This document shows, piece after piece, positions 9,498 through 23,558 of a stretch of 64,000 nt of DNA. A model generated the notes under the pieces. That model did not search any database and was not told where the DNA came from. It was given only the letters and a program-made list of their open reading frames with translations. The stretch comes from Erythrocercus mccallii. Taxonomy: Eukaryota > Chordata > Aves > Passeriformes > Dicruridae. Made by a program: the position numbers and the translations under genes. Numbering within the stretch: the first letter of the stretch is position 1; every line of letters starts with the position of its first letter. The stretch is taken from contig VZRG01001053.1 in the NCBI GenBank assembly GCA_013397435.1, positions 62,001-126,000 on the forward strand, in the 5' to 3' direction.

Positions 9498-12400
9498 CTA
9501 CTGTTGTCTTCTCTAGTTTTACCACACTGCACTTAACTCCTTAGCACCCTTTTGAAGCCCCTTTTCTTTGAAACGTCGCCAGTCTCACAAAACTTTTCTG
9601 GCAATTTTTTACGTTTGGTAAGAAAGCAGTGAAGGTGCAGTAGATAAAGGCCACTCCTTTCCTATTTCACAAGTTCTCTGCGTAGCCATCCACAAAATTA
9701 TGCTGGATTTTTATCCCATCATATTGCATTAGAGACATCTTTCAGCACCAGAGCACTCGAGCATCTTTCCTCATTCAGAGAATGTTTATGATGGAAATTA
9801 CTGTTATACTACTCACTTTATTTCAGAATTACATTTTAAATTGTGGGTGAATAAAAGATATGGAGGGAAAGCGATCTAATGCCATTATGTCTACAACCAT
9901 GTAGGTTATAAAATAAAGTAACAATCACTTTATATTTAGTAAAGATTGCATATTGTTCATAGTGTAAAACTGTTAATTTGAGCATGCAAATTTCATAAAT
10001 GTAGAAATCCTGAGGAAAAACACTCCTAAATTCCTGTTATAAACCTGTATAGAGAAAAAAAAGGGTCCACCTTCGCTTGAAGTCATGTGATTTCTTTTAG
10101 CTATCCAACATATAGGCTTCCATTTTAAACCTGGTTTTGGGGTCATAGTTTTAGCATATAGTGGGGAGAAAAGCACCTTTCTAAGTTGACAGGTGAATTA
10201 CCTTGTGGAGGTGCCTGTTTTTCCTCATTGACCATAGAAATAGGATGTTGAGATGAGTCATCATCTAATTCAAGCACCTGAAGCCTGATCTACACCTGAT
10301 GTCTGTCCTTTTATGGTCACTACAGAAACAGGCCTCCACTTTGCAGTTCATCTCATCCTTAGTGTTGGAAGCAGATAGATGAACCACTCTCTCCAGATGT
10401 CTTTTACTTTCAGCTTATAAGAGTTACTTACTGTGAAATAGACTTCTTGACTTTAGACACCTCCAATCTGGTGTGATGAGTTTTGTTTGGGTCAGACAAC
10501 CTCAGACTCTTCCCCAGTGCTTACAAGATGAAGTCACTTTAGTGTTCAGAGGAGTCAGAGACATCTGTGCCCTCTGTTATGCATAGAAATGGCACCTTGC
10601 TCTCCCTCAAACTAGTGTGCTTCAGAATTCAAGCACACAGCACTGCTGGGAATCTGGATTAATTATCTAAGCAGGATTACACTATCTGCAAGCACAAATG
10701 CACTGCTTCCTGCCAGCATCTGGACTGGAGTTGTGGCGGATGAACGATGCAGGCATACCAGCTCCTTCTTGATGCACCTCAGGTACCTCCATGGAGTACG
10801 ACCAGGGTGAAGATGGTTTCTAAATCTGCTCCCAGAAGTGAGAAGTGCATGTGGGGTAATAGGTAAACAAGTGAATTCATTGCACTCAAAAAGGACTTCA
10901 CATCTATTCAGGCTTTCAGATTGTAGTTGTTGTTATGTTACCCTTTTCAGGATCAGGCAAGAAGTAATCCATGAGAAGGACTGTGTAAGAATATCCTGCT
11001 ATGAAACTGCACACCTTATAGTGCTCACATTCTGAGATCAAGCACACAAAAGACCTCTAAATTATTTTGGAAAATTTTCCATGCAGCTACAGAAGTTCTT
11101 TAAAGTACAATTAATTTCTATCCTCCCTGTGGTCATCCCCTTGGAAAGACCGACTAAGACATCCTTTTCAAGAAACCCTTTTCATTTTTGGTCTTTTGTG
11201 ACTCAGTTCTATTGTAGTTCTGTTCCACCATATTTTTTTCCCCCAGTATTTTTCCTTTTTAAAGAGAACTATCTTTTTCTTAACTGCATGATGTCCTTCT
11301 ATTTCCAGTCTTTCTCCATCTGATTAAAATTACACAGCTTGTTTCAGAGGCTGGATCCAGTAATTACTCTTCTCATGTCATCAGAATCCTTCCCTGCTCC
11401 TCCATATAGTCTGACCCTCCCACAGAATAGTTGTCTCTGCATCATTGCACCTCTTTCATAGTCTCTCCACTGTAATGGTTCAGTCTGACTTTCATCTTTG
11501 AGTGTGTTCTGAAGCTGTAAAATAACTGTTGTCTTAAATATTATATTGTTCTTCATGATGGGAACTTTACAAGCTTATCTTTGCAGTGAGAACCAATATC
11601 TAGCTGCTGCTCTCCAGGTTCTGCAAAGATGGAGAATGGGATGTGCCTGAAGTCCTACTCATAAATCCTCTAGCCTCAGCAGTGTAACAAAGATGGAGTA
11701 TTGCTGCCCCAGAGGAGCTGTGCTACCTCTGACCATGGCAAGGTGTCATGGGAAGAGATATTGACAGCCCACCAAGAAGAAGCTCAGGATCCTTGGTAGC
11801 ACAAGAAGATGAGCTGCCACACATTTATTTTATATCTGCATGAAAATTTATTTCAAAATATTCCTATTTATCTTTCTGAGCAAACCAAAGATATAGCACA
11901 AATAAAAGCAATAATATGTGTTCAAATAATCTATCTTTTGTTTTTACAAGACCAAAGCCAAATTGTAAGTCTTGCAATAGGGTGTAAAACTTGGTTCTAA
12001 ACAGGGGAAAGAAGGTAATCAGAAAGCACTGAACTGATATCCTTCATGTCTTGAAGCATGTCGGAACAGAGTTCTACTCAGTGACCATATACATACCATC
12101 TATATGGAATTTAATAAAGTCAAATATTAATTCCCCACAGTGGAAATAAAAGCTGTCCCATAATATTGTCTCAGTATCAAGTGTGAATGTTTTTTAGGTT
12201 TTTGTTACTCTGTGTGATACTGAACTCATTAAGCTTTTAAAGCTGAGGGGTTTTGCATCTCCTTATTTGCCTGATGATTTTATTGTAGGATTATTAATTA
12301 GCAAAAAAACCACTCTAAGTAAGCTTTTTGTTTTTATAGCTGCATTCATCCTTCTACAGTATTTTAGTCTTGATAAGAGTAGCTGTAATTTTTGACAGTT

Positions 12401-12634
12401 AAAAGCTCTGCTGGATATCTGTTTTCCCTTTACAAGGCTATCGATTTCAATGTGCCTATCCTCTCTCCTCCAGTTTGCCTTTGCTCTCTCCTCAGGCCCT
12501 ACTACTTTTACCTAATGCCACATTTTCCAGTGCTACTCTCTGGAGGAGCTTGCATCTGCCAACAATAGGGGCAAGGCTCAAGAGTATTGTATGATCTGAC
12601 TTAAGAAACTCCTTTGATTTCAAGAATCTTCTGA

Positions 12635-12642
12635 GGGGGGGG
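12635..12642 (+). repeat. G8 homopolymer
   Basis: Eight consecutive G, followed by 'tgg'. A short mononucleotide tract in AT-rich DNA. Confidence 0.9.
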
Positions 12643-14568
12643 TGGTAAAATCCTCATCCCCATGGAACTGCCCACATGAATGTACTCATTCAGTAATAGT
12701 ATGGTTTTAGAAAATTAATTCTGAAGAAACATTTTGTACACCATTTATTATGACTGCAGACAAGGAGCCAGAAACTGATGAGAGAAAACCATCGTTTAAT
12801 TCTGTAAATCAGCTCTCTGATCATTCTAATATAAGCTGTGCCCCAGAAAATGCTGTGCCCTATATCCTTGCTTAGTTTACTCAATGACTTGCCCTCTGCA
12901 TTAACCTGTTGCTGTAGGGTAGGAGCAGTTAGGAACCTTCCAAGGACAATGTGATATCCCACTGTCTCTTCCCACTGCTTTCCAAGACCTGCAGATAAAA
13001 GAGCAAATTGATTTTAATATATTTACATAATTCTCACTATTCAAGAGAGATTACTTCATTTTACATGTTTGGTTACTGCTATTGGATCATGTTTTTACAC
13101 TTGCTTGTGCCTGCTTGCTTCCTCATATGACATTAAAACTACCAACTGAATCAATCGACTTAAATTAACTTGAATTAAAATAAACCAGATATTGACAGGC
13201 CTCCATGACATTTCTGAAAAGCAGTTATAAATGAAATTTAGAAATATGAATATAGTTCAATGACATAATATTTTTAGCCTTTTGCACTTCTAAAGTCACT
13301 CTCAATGGTTATTCATTTCTACAGTCTTCTCTTAATATAGCAACCCTGTGGTAAACCAAATAAACTTGTTTCCCATAAACCTTATATTTCCTGGTAATGT
13401 ATCTTCTTTTTTAGGAAATAGAGAGTAGAAAGAATGTTACAGTGGTACATCTCCACCGGAAGCTCAGGAATTAGTTACAAATACCTTCTAATTTTCCAGT
13501 AGTCATCTGTTCCATTTTTGAGTCCCTCAGCAGTCATAACATTCATAAGGGAGCCATATGGTATCACGAGAAAAATGGAGGTAAACGTGTCATCTGTGTA
13601 CAAATAAGTTGAACTTCTTTTTAGAGAATCAATCAGTAATAAAGGTAATAAAAACTTTAAACCAAAATACTAGTATCCCATTTATTATTCCCTTTTCCTA
13701 TTTTGCTAATTGTAAACAGGGATTATTGTGCCCCTTTACCTGGGGCACAATCTCTTATTTTCATGCAGAGATAGAAATTTAATTTTCAACTTTAAAAAAA
13801 TATTTTCATACTGGAAATTTAACATTTATCTAGGTTGTAGAAAACAATGTAATCATCAATGGACACTGTATTTACACAGAGAATGTGTATTGGCCTCTTT
13901 GCAACCCTGTCTTATTGTATGTGAGAATTCAGCTCTGCTACTTTTAAAATAAGAGAACAGCATATTGTATGTACCTCCAAAATGATTAATGGTCTATTTC
14001 CTCCATTGTGATTAATGATGGAGGGAAGTGATTCTATTCAGTCAAGTGTGATTATTATATTTAAATGCTTAAAATCAGAAGTACATAAACTATTCATCCA
14101 TTTTTTGGTCTCTTATGACCAAACTCAAGGAAAAAACCCGATCCAGCTGATGAAATTCCAAATGCAAGCTTTTATTTTGACTGGAGGTGAAGAAAGTCTT
14201 CTGGCACTGATGATATCTCAATACTGCTGCTTGTGCCTTTGTTCACAGGAATGGAGAGAACATCAAGCACACTTGGTTTCTGGCTGATCCTGGTACTTAA
14301 ATGTGGTTCTGCTGCAGTTCCTTTGGTTGAATAAAATGAAAAAGAGCTTTTTCCCAACTAAGTACTGTGCTGTACTGCCAAGAGGACTCTATCATAATAA
14401 CAGAACACTACTGGTATAACTCTAGGATACATTTTACAGATGAAATGTTAGGTTGAAGCCCAATCTACTTTAACAATTGTGTATATAACTGACCTTCTAT
14501 TTATCTGATTGTTAACTTCCAAGAGAAATTTCCACCATGACAACAAAATTTTAAAGCAGCACATTGGA

Positions 14569-14590
14569 ACTATGCACACTTGTGCATAGT
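14569..14590. repeat. 22-bp near-perfect palindrome
   Basis: Arms ACTATGCACA (14569-14578) and TGTGCATAGT (14581-14590) are exact reverse complements with a 2-nt centre. Such a short centre favours a dimeric protein site or a cruciform over an RNA hairpin. Confidence 0.85.
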
Positions 14591-15272
14591 AATAAGTTCT
14601 GACCCAAACATGCATAAAATTTTTCATAATTTTCACATATTTCTTATTAAATACAGTCAATTTTTTGTAAGATAGAGATATTGAGAAAGATTTGATATAA
14701 AAGTTCCCTTTTCCAATAGAGACTGTGCCAGCCTTACTGAAATGTATGGGAAAGAGGAAGGAAAAAAGCTAAGGTTCAGTAGATGCTGGAAAGCTGTTGC
14801 TCACTCAGTCTACCACTCCTCTTACGCTGAGGTAACTGAAGGAGGAAATGCAGATTTTCAAAGTTGAGTCAAATCTATAATACAATTTTGAGATCCATTT
14901 CTTAATGCAAACTACTGGTTGCTTCTCTAGGATTCTGCAAAGATATTAGCATATGTGTGTGCCAACAGCAGGACAAGTCCAGCTGGGCACTAGCTAAATG
15001 CAATTAAAATTTGCTGTGTATGCCTTTGTTTTGCAGCAGCATGTCTTCTGTTTAGAAAACATTGTGTTACAATACATATGAAAAAAGATTCCTAAAAATG
15101 GTGATACATTTCCTGAAGGTACTTATTCCTTGTTTTCAAATATCAATCCCAACTGCACAAAGAAGCTGGAGGTAAGAGGAGGAAGGGGAGTGGTAGCAAG
15201 AGCATTGAAAAGAAAGAGAGAAGCAGCTTCCATGGACTGAAGAAGCTGTTTCATGGATTTGCCTTCACTGAG

Positions 15273-15311
15273 GTTCACAACATTCACAACATTCACAGCA
15301 TTCACAACAAC
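15273..15311. repeat. Minisatellite, 9-bp unit x4
   Basis: About four copies of a 9-bp unit (ttcacaaca, with one base change in the third copy). On the minus strand it reads as a Val-Val-Asn repeat inside a 114-codon frame at 15123-15467. Low complexity explains that frame, so I do not call it a gene. Confidence 0.85.
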
Positions 15312-18300
15312 CATTGTTGGAACATACTTTAGGTTTACAAGTTCAAATTTCCATATATATGTGTGTGGTGCGCTGGAACACTTCCAGAAAAAATGAAGCC
15401 AGAGAACAACCCAAATCCAGACTGAAGGCCTTGGTGGTTTCAGATGATAAAGTACAGGTGCAGGCAAGGGGCTTTAGAAATCACATAGACATTTTTAGGC
15501 AATCATAAAGCTCAACATGCAAAGCATGAGGGTGTTACATGCTAATTAAAAGCTCTTGTAAAAATCATCTCCTCCAGCTACAGGCACAGCATAGTATAGA
15601 AATTTCTGGGAAGGATATAGATTTATTACATCCAAATATTTGGAGCATATTAAGAACAAAACAAACCATTCTGCAACAAGTATTCAAGAAGATTTTGTTC
15701 AGTAATGTTCTCATCTAGGACAAAAAGGGGATGTAATATTATGTGTAGAATCTTTGTGTTGCCTTTACAGTACCTTTGAGCTTTTCTGTTGGACCAAGAT
15801 TGATTGTCTGTTTGTGAGTTATAAGACAAGTAAATATACTGCAGATCACATCTGGGTTAAGATTATGGAGGTTGCTACATATAGCTAATAAATTATTTTT
15901 TGGACTGAAGAGCAGTACATGACGCCATTCAGAAGTATAATTCATAATGTATTAATATATATGTCTTAAAAGTGAACTAACAAGAGATTTACAGGCTGAA
16001 GCCACTCTTCTGCTACAGCATGAGACAGCTTCCAGAGCAGCTTTTGTAAACACAATAAATGGTAAAAGAGTCAATATTGACTGATGGGGCTCAACATAAT
16101 CAGTTTCAAAAGGATGTGGAATACTGAAAAAGTTGTTTGACTTAACAAATAAGTGGTGGAAGTTTTTCTAGACATACAGCAAATAAGATAATTGAATTTC
16201 TTACCTGGTTGCATATATAGAGAGAACTATGCTTCAAATTTAATTCAGTAATGCTCCAGTATCATGCCTATGTTTTAAAAGGCACATAATGTTCTAGCTT
16301 TCACTGGTTTTATTTAGTTTCTGAGAAGATCTAACATTGCTGGGTTTAATTCTTGAAGAAAATGTTCATTTTTCAGAGGTTATGCGATGTGCTACATATA
16401 AGCATTTAAAAAATAGTATTAATTAAAATACCAATTTCATCTAAAATACCAATTAACACTGGGTCATATTAGTATGCAGGAGCTGTAAAAAGTTTCAGTA
16501 ATATTAAAAATGAAAATTTCTTTATTTTAACATGTCACTGTTCCCTTACCAGCCTCACTGAAATCAAAGAGGATCTTCCAGTGAATAATTTCTCAATATT
16601 AGAAGAGATGAGTTCACAATACAGTTTTGATCAGATCTCATTTTCAAATAATGTGCTATCAGGAATCTCTGGATTGGTTTTTGGTCTAAGAAGTGAACGA
16701 TTTGGACAATTATTCTGATAGTATGCTAAGGAAAATTTAAATTAAACAATTAGGTATGCTGCCTAGAAATCAATAGTGTAAAAACAAGTTGTGAGCTCTT
16801 ACTCAACTCTCATTAACTGATTAAAGAGACAGGCTAAGGAAGAGGAACTGGTGCTACTTAATTCATTGATTATATCTCATTTGAACTATGCATGTACTAG
16901 TAAATAAATATGCTAGGGGCCATACTCAGGCATTGAGGTCAAATGGCACAGAAGAGACCCAGTGCCACTATTAAGGCTCTCACTTCCCAGAACATGGTGG
17001 CTGCATGCAAACTGCCCTTCAGGAATAATTATTTGTCCATACTGTGGTCTGAGCTGTGCTCAGAAATTTGGCCCACACTGTGTCAGTACAAGGGGTCTCG
17101 TTCCAGGACCTGGAAATGCATTCTGGCACTCATTAATTTGATGTTTTAGAACTAGACCAAAGATAGTAAAGAAGAGAATATACTGTTTGGAAGGCTCTTC
17201 TCTCCATTCCCATCTCTATCACTCCATCACCAATGGTCAGGATCTCCAGTTTTAGCCTCTCACCAAATTAGGCACCAGAAAGCCTTTCCCTCACCCGGGA
17301 TATAGAAAGCTCATTTTTCTGTAGTTGTAGTTGGTTGAAGCCTGCCTAGAAATAGACATCTAAATGTCTTGGAAGGACAGAAGCAAGTTCAATAATGTGA
17401 CTAGTCACCCAACAAAACTAGTGAAGCACGACTCTTGTGATGGACAGAACACCTGAGCAATGCAGAAATCAAAATAAACATTTTAAGACCAGACGAGATC
17501 ATGAGCTGGTCATCCTGAAATGGGTTTGCCTGTGATGCTCTTTGCTGAAGGCTTTGAACAAATACCATGTGCAGCTCTAACAGTGCTCATAGGTTGAAAA
17601 GTCATCAAGTAACTAATTCACATACACGTGTTTTGGGGGTGAGTACTGCACTGAGGTTTTTCCAGGTTTCCTATATTGTGCTCACATATATTTTTGGAAA
17701 CAAGAGGAGAAAAAAATAAGGTTTCAACTGTTTTATAATAAAGTGAAGAGCCTCTTCTGGTTTCACTCAACTGTATAATGAGATGATCCTGTGTCTAACC
17801 ACAGAAGAAGAAAGAATGAAATGTACCTATGTACTATTATGTAAGATGATTTATGGCTGATCAGATATGTGAAAACAGCAAAATATGCTTTCATCTGCTA
17901 GAATAAGTCAGTCCTTATATATGCTTGAAATGACTCCTCAGTATTTTGTACAATGATGAATGCTTAATTATTAGGCAGATGTTTAGCTTTTGTACAAAAT
18001 CCTCCTTAAGGGCAACAAAATCTTTGTGCTTCATCTTTTGCTGAATTTTTCTTCAAGTTTTCAAATAATTGCATGAAGACTGACAGATAGTTTGAGTAAT
18101 AAACAGCCTTGCTCATGAATTCAAGCTTATTTTCTGTGTATGTATATTGTACAACTTATAATTTTCTCAATTATATAAGAACCAACGCATGAAGTTAAAT
18201 AGAAACACATTTTTAAGTTAAAAAAATATATTTAAAAACTGACATAAACAAAAACCTTTCAAAGAGAAAAAAGGTAAGTCCTGAATCAACAGGCAATGTT

Positions 18301-18899
18301 ATTAAGGTAATGCAGTTAAGTGCAGGTGCTTGTAAGACAGTGTGAGAGCTACAGCAGACTCAGTATAAATCACTATTTTAATGGTATGAAACTAGTTAAA
18401 AACTGACAACATCAGAATGGTTTTTGTATATATAATGTTTTTGCAGATTGATTACATAAATGAGTAAAAATAATGATAAAAAATGGAATTCATATTCACT
18501 TAAAACTTCATGAGTTTGACAGAAAGTCAAGACAAACATTTCATTTTCTGTATCTTTAAAAATTGAGTTCTAGTCAAAGTAATTTGACAGCTGTGAAAGA
18601 AATCATTATCCTCATAATTATAGGTTTTCTGGATGACGGCATGGTATCCTATCACATTCTACAGAGATTTTAAGATGTGACACAAATTGCCCTGAATTAT
18701 TTCCTATCTAAACAGAGTCTAAAGGAAATACACCAAAGAAGGTCAAAGGAATGGAGCAGATATATAGTAGTTGTCGCCAGTATACCTAGAAAAGCTTGAA
18801 AGAAGAAAGTGGCATAAAGGTGGACTTCATGTCACTAGATAAAAAGGGATCTCATTCCTGGTATGCAGCAAAATAAAGTGATGAGGAAAGAGAACCCAA

Positions 18900-19118
18900 A
18901 ACCCCCCAAGAATTCAAGAACAGCTAGACACAAGGACAAAGCAGAGAGAGAACATCCAGGTGCAGAGGCAGCCGACTTGAAGCTCCTAGATCTTGTAACT
19001 AAGTGCTGCCTGCAGCACCTGTGCTAATGTGGAAACCAGAACCACTACAAAAGGAGGCTGGACCTGATGGCCTTAGCAGATGTCTCCCAGCCTAAGTTAT
19101 CCAGTGATTTTGGTAACG
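18900..19118 (+). mobile_element. Decayed CR1 LINE tail, plus strand
   Basis: The segment 'aggaggctggacctgatggc', then 'cttagcagatgtctcccagcc' and 'taagttatccagtgatttt' (about 19058-19116), corresponds to the CR1 3' UTR. An upstream 'gaattcaagaacagctagaca' (about 18910-18930) resembles the ORF2 end. Between them lies diverged or inserted sequence, so the copy is either broken or very old. The 3' part is the more secure. Confidence 0.5.
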
Positions 19119-20125
19119 TGCCTGGTAAGGTCTGCCAACCTGGTCTGTTGTAGGCAAAGCCTTGAGCAGGTGATGTGCTCTGGGTACAGTCCTTCATGTA
19201 TCAGATACTATGGAGTTGACTCTCTTGTCATTATGTACTTTTGATGTCTCTGAGAAGCTTTTGTACACCTGATAACAACAAAACATAGATTATCTGGTCT
19301 GAGAACAAGTGGACCTCAAAATGTTGGCAGTTTGACATGATTTTTTACACTTTCCCAAAAAATGCAATTGAGTCATGAGTAGAGGAAAAAATAATTGTCC
19401 ATTAATTGACATATGTCTGGATGAAAAGAGGAGGAGACCAGAGGAACAAAAGAAGAGATCAAGCCCATCTTTATCAGTTTTGTGAAAGAGTAGTAATGTA
19501 GAAGTCTATATAAATGATTCCTAATCATTAATTATCTCAGATACCCAAATAATATGAAAAAGCCTCACACATAACTGAAGAGTACAAATCTGACATAGAA
19601 ATTTCCTTTCACCATCTCTGCACTGCATCTGTAGGCCTGCAAGGTCTTTAGTAGCTGTGAGTTAGAACAAAGCAAATTAATCTTCACTTTGCGGCTAAAC
19701 AGATTAGAATTTTACCAACAACTTGCTCATTAGTTCTGCGCTGCAGGCTGCATCTGCCTGATGCTGCCCTCCCTATGAATTTTTATTGTTGTGGTATTTA
19801 TTTGGTCATAATTATCTCATCTCTACCTGCACCAACCTGTCAGAGAGAGTGTTAGTATTTCTTTACTGGTTTGTAATTCTATTACACAGCCCATCAGCAG
19901 CTTGTGTCTGATTATTGCAAGCATAACACCCTTCTGGTAGCAGCTGTTAATATTTGCCCTTGCTTTATTATGCAATAAGTGCATGATGCTTGCCTACAAT
20001 AATGTGAAACTAACAATGATGTCCCAGCCTGCTTGCTGGGAAATTATGCTCACCCTTCACCCTTTCTTTATTTGTAGAATACCAACCAGATATTTAACCA
20101 GCTATTTAATATATCCATCATCTTG
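19119..20125. other. Unique DNA with candidate regulatory element
   Basis: No exon or repeat recognised. The part at 19640-20080 is listed separately as a possible conserved noncoding element. Confidence 0.5.
19640..20080. promoter_or_regulatory. Candidate conserved noncoding element
   Basis: Complex, non-repetitive sequence. It has a homeodomain/GATA-like 'ataattatct' near 19808, an E-box CAGCTG (19941-19946), a C/EBP-type TTATGCAAT (19968-19976) and several runs of CTGC/GCAG words. The density of recognisable binding words and lack of repeat decay resemble developmental enhancers. This is an impression from texture, untested by alignment. Confidence 0.3.
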
Positions 20126-20129
20126 AAAA

Positions 20130-20420
20130 GTCACAGGAACAGAGAAGGCCCAGCAGATATGGCAAGAAGAAAAGACTTTATTAAAAACTTTCTGGCTGGG
20201 CTCACAGCATAGACCCAGCAGGGAGATATCAGAGTACATGGGGGAAGTCAAGGCTTGTGCTAACAGAGGAATGTTGTCATCATGGTGCAGTCAAGACCAG
20301 GGCTGTGCAAGGCACCTTTTAGACTAGTTTATCCCAGGAGCTATTCAACAGGGAGGACTTTTTTTGACAGGGACAGTGCCAGGCAAGCAATCTGTCGTTT
20401 TCTTTTAGGACTGCAAAAGA
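20130..20420 (-). mobile_element. Possible minus-strand LTR or retroposed 3' end
   Basis: On the minus strand the segment carries AATAAA (complement of tttatt at 20177-20182) followed by 'gtcttttcttcttgcc', with a G/C-richer body at 20185-20350. That arrangement fits an LTR R-U5 border or the 3' end of a retroposed transcript. I cannot name the family, and no flanking duplication was found by eye. Confidence 0.25.
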
Positions 20421-23400
20421 CTGAGAAGAAAAGTTTTACAGAGATTTATCAAATATTAGTAAGCTACCTTATTAAGACTTGGGTTTGGTTTTTCCCTCTT
20501 TGTTGATCAATGTCATTCTTTGGACTGTTGGAGGATCTCACCCCCTAGTCACAGAGAAAAACTATTTTTCTTTGAGATACTAGTAACTGTTAAAGGAATA
20601 GTGCTAGTGACTGCAGACAGAATTTCATCTCTACATATTCATTCGCAGTTGCTCTTCTCACTTTTGAAGAGTATTTCTACCAGAAGTTTCAAATTCCTGA
20701 CTTTTTAAAAATATCTCTTCGCACTCCAGATGTCTGCAGATGAGGGATTTCAAGCTAAGCTACTGAGATTGTTTCTAAACATCTTTATTCCTGGGACTCA
20801 GAAACCTTTCAAGTTACATTCTGCAAAACTATCTTTTAAAGTTATACTTCGATAGCATTCAAGCCAGTGGAACTGAGGTAAGTGTTGATTTTAAAATACT
20901 TAATGCTGGGATTTTCAAAGCTGTCTTCTATCTGAGTGTCCCTTTTCTTTCTCACCCTGTCTGTCTCTCAGTCCAAGAGGGGCTTGTTCAGATTTATAGA
21001 GGTCAAAATCTGTTCATACTAAGATTTACCTTTTATTTTTACACATATTTTTACATATTTTTTTAACTTCTAAGTGTTTACATGCCAAGATTTTAAAGAA
21101 AAAATTCCTATGTTAAAATTATATCCTCTTGCATTGATAAAGGAGTTAAAATATGGATAAATCCATTACATTAATCTTAGCATATATGTATGAACTTGCC
21201 TTAAGCATGTCTCACACCACAAGAAGTATTGTTGCAACTCTCCCTTTCAGACTGTGGCAGAAAACTCTCAAAAGCAGGTAGCTAGACCCACAAAAGCTAG
21301 ACTGCTAGACTGAAGTTCATCAGAATTTGAAAATGGAAAAATTAATGAGAAGTGGCCTTTTGTTCTTGTCTTCTTGACAAGAACAACATCCATTGGAAGA
21401 AAAGTACCAGTTCTGGAAAGAAATGAGCAACCAAGTCAAGTGAATTTTTACCATATGCAATTAACTTATTGCTTCAAATTGACTTGCTCTCTTCCAGAGA
21501 GATCTAAAAGTTTGGGATGCATAGAGAAACTTAAGAAAGTGATGACAGTGTCCTCACCCTCTGTTTCCTTAGGTAGGAGACTTGCCTCTGATGTCCAGTT
21601 TTGTAGTGTCAGTCCCTAGAGATGGGATTGAGAGAAAGCTGAAAGTGTTGTAGCTGCCTAAAAATAATTCATAGCCAAAGGCTGACCAACGAGTTTATTG
21701 AAGTGGTGAGATCCAAGCAATGCCTGCAGTAAGTCTCAGCACTTAGAAGAATATCAGCTTCCTATCTCAAAATCCCATCTTATCTTACCCCATTCAGAAT
21801 TTTTTTCTTAAATATATGTAGCTTTAAAAGAGTAGAAATCAACACTTTGTGTTTTGAACTGGGGCTGCATAAAGGCAGTAAGTCTGAAGAGAGATTCTGT
21901 AAAGCTGTGGACCTTTATAGCCAGAGGCAGTGAGATTAAATTAGAGTGAGAAAAACTAAGCTGCACATCACAGAAGTATTAGACTGAGACTTGGGTGCCT
22001 ATGTGAAATGGTGGAAGGTCTGCTCTCTGTGATCCTTGGTACTCTAGTGAGCTAAACTTGAATCTTCTAGGAACTGCCTTTTATTGTAGGGAATGAAGGA
22101 TCAGTAAGGCTTTGGACAAGATGACTTAATAATCTTTTGCAATATCTAATTGTGATAATTATATGAAATAGGCCATAGAATAAATGAGAAGAGGAGAGGA
22201 AAGAAAAGAAGAAATTGTATGATTGAAAAGTGGAATCTCTCATCCAATATTTCCAGACTTGGTGAAAAGATGTGTCAGTAGGATATTTATCTTCTTTCTA
22301 GCTAGATTAAAAAAAGTTTTTCCCCCTTGCAAGCAAAGGACAGGTCCGTCCAAATCAGTTCTCTTTCTCAACATCTTACAAGGAAATTCAGGAATTTAAT
22401 ATTTTGCTGCTCCACTTCCTTTGTTGTATTGTGCAATATCCAGGATTGCAACATACCTGGAGGTACTTCTAGCACTTGCTAATAAGAGATCTTAAAATAG
22501 GCTCTGGAGCCAGCACTTTCATCACATTCCTTCAAGTGTCACACAAAATATTCACTAAATAATTAATTCAGCCCTTGGCATCATGTCATAAACAGTTGTG
22601 AATATGCAGCAAAATGTTGCCAAAGTGATAATTTGGGTTTAAAAATCTCACTGTAAATAATTCTGAAAAGAGAAGTCTTTATGCAATAAATAGGAGTAGA
22701 AAACATGAAAGGTTTGTAATTGAGAATGGGTGTCTTACACCACAGTAAAAGAGATAGTGACACTCAAAATATTCTCAATGTTCTTAAATTGCGGAGAGTT
22801 TTGTTAGCATATTTTTGTGCTGTAGTCATCTATGGGATCTACTGACCAGTCTGTCTAAAACAGGCATTTGTTAACAGCACCGGTAAAGTTCTCCTGGGTG
22901 TGTTTGATAGAAGGAGATTCACAGAAAATCTACAAAGAGGACCCCAAAATATTTCATCCTCATATTGTGCTGGATCTTATTTCAGGGCCTAAGACCTAAT
23001 CTTCTGGTCACATACCTTATGAAACCGTCAGACTTTGAAATGTATGTGCACAGCTTGAGCTCTGGGTACTGCAGCTTCTAGAGACTGGGAGATGAGGGAG
23101 ATAAAAGGCTCATAGAAGCCTTATCAGAGAGACAACAGGTTCAGAAGAACTGCCATCTCTACAGTATAACTCTATAGTCCCTGAATCCATTTGTAAGGGC
23201 AACTTTTTACAAAAGCCTTGTGTGTTTTTTAATTTTTTCTTTTCCTGCATCAACCTTTGATAAAGCTTTTGTCCTCAGGTTCCTTGGCTCAGATTCCTCA
23301 CCCTATTTATTTTTGAGCATCTAATTCATCTCCTCAGTAAGGAGCCAAGGCTCCCAGTATTGCCAATTAAAAGAAATTAGCTCCTTCAGAAGCAATTCAG

Positions 23401-23558
23401 CACTTGGGAGCTGATTCACCCCCCAATGAGCCTGGGTGAATGCCCATCCTAGTCTGGCCATGCCAAAAGCCAAGGGAAATTAACTCAGAAGTGAAATTAA
23501 TTTTGTCTCCCTGCGTTCTTGCCTTGTGTGTGCTGTGTGAGATTTTGAGCGCCTTTAG
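20421..23558. other. Unique AT-rich noncoding DNA
   Basis: No recognisable exon, RNA gene or repeat. Short frames only (60-80 codons), with no family resemblance. Confidence 0.5.

Larger units (their letters stand above)
7314..18899. other. Unique AT-rich noncoding DNA
   Basis: An 11.6 kb stretch without recognisable exons, RNA genes or clear interspersed repeats. It contains small tandem repeats (9471-9497, 15273-15311), a G8 run at 12635-12642, a palindrome at 14569-14590 and a motif-rich segment at 7440-7740. A slightly GC-richer zone at 10200-10640 might be an old repeat, but I cannot name it. Confidence 0.5.

Noticed and set aside
15273..15311. Short regular repeats as a CRISPR array
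   Set aside because: Tandem 9-bp units without spacers in a vertebrate-type sequence, so this is a minisatellite.
15123..15467. 114-codon minus frame with a Val-Val-Asn repeat
   Set aside because: The repeat comes from a 9-bp minisatellite. The rest shows no domain.
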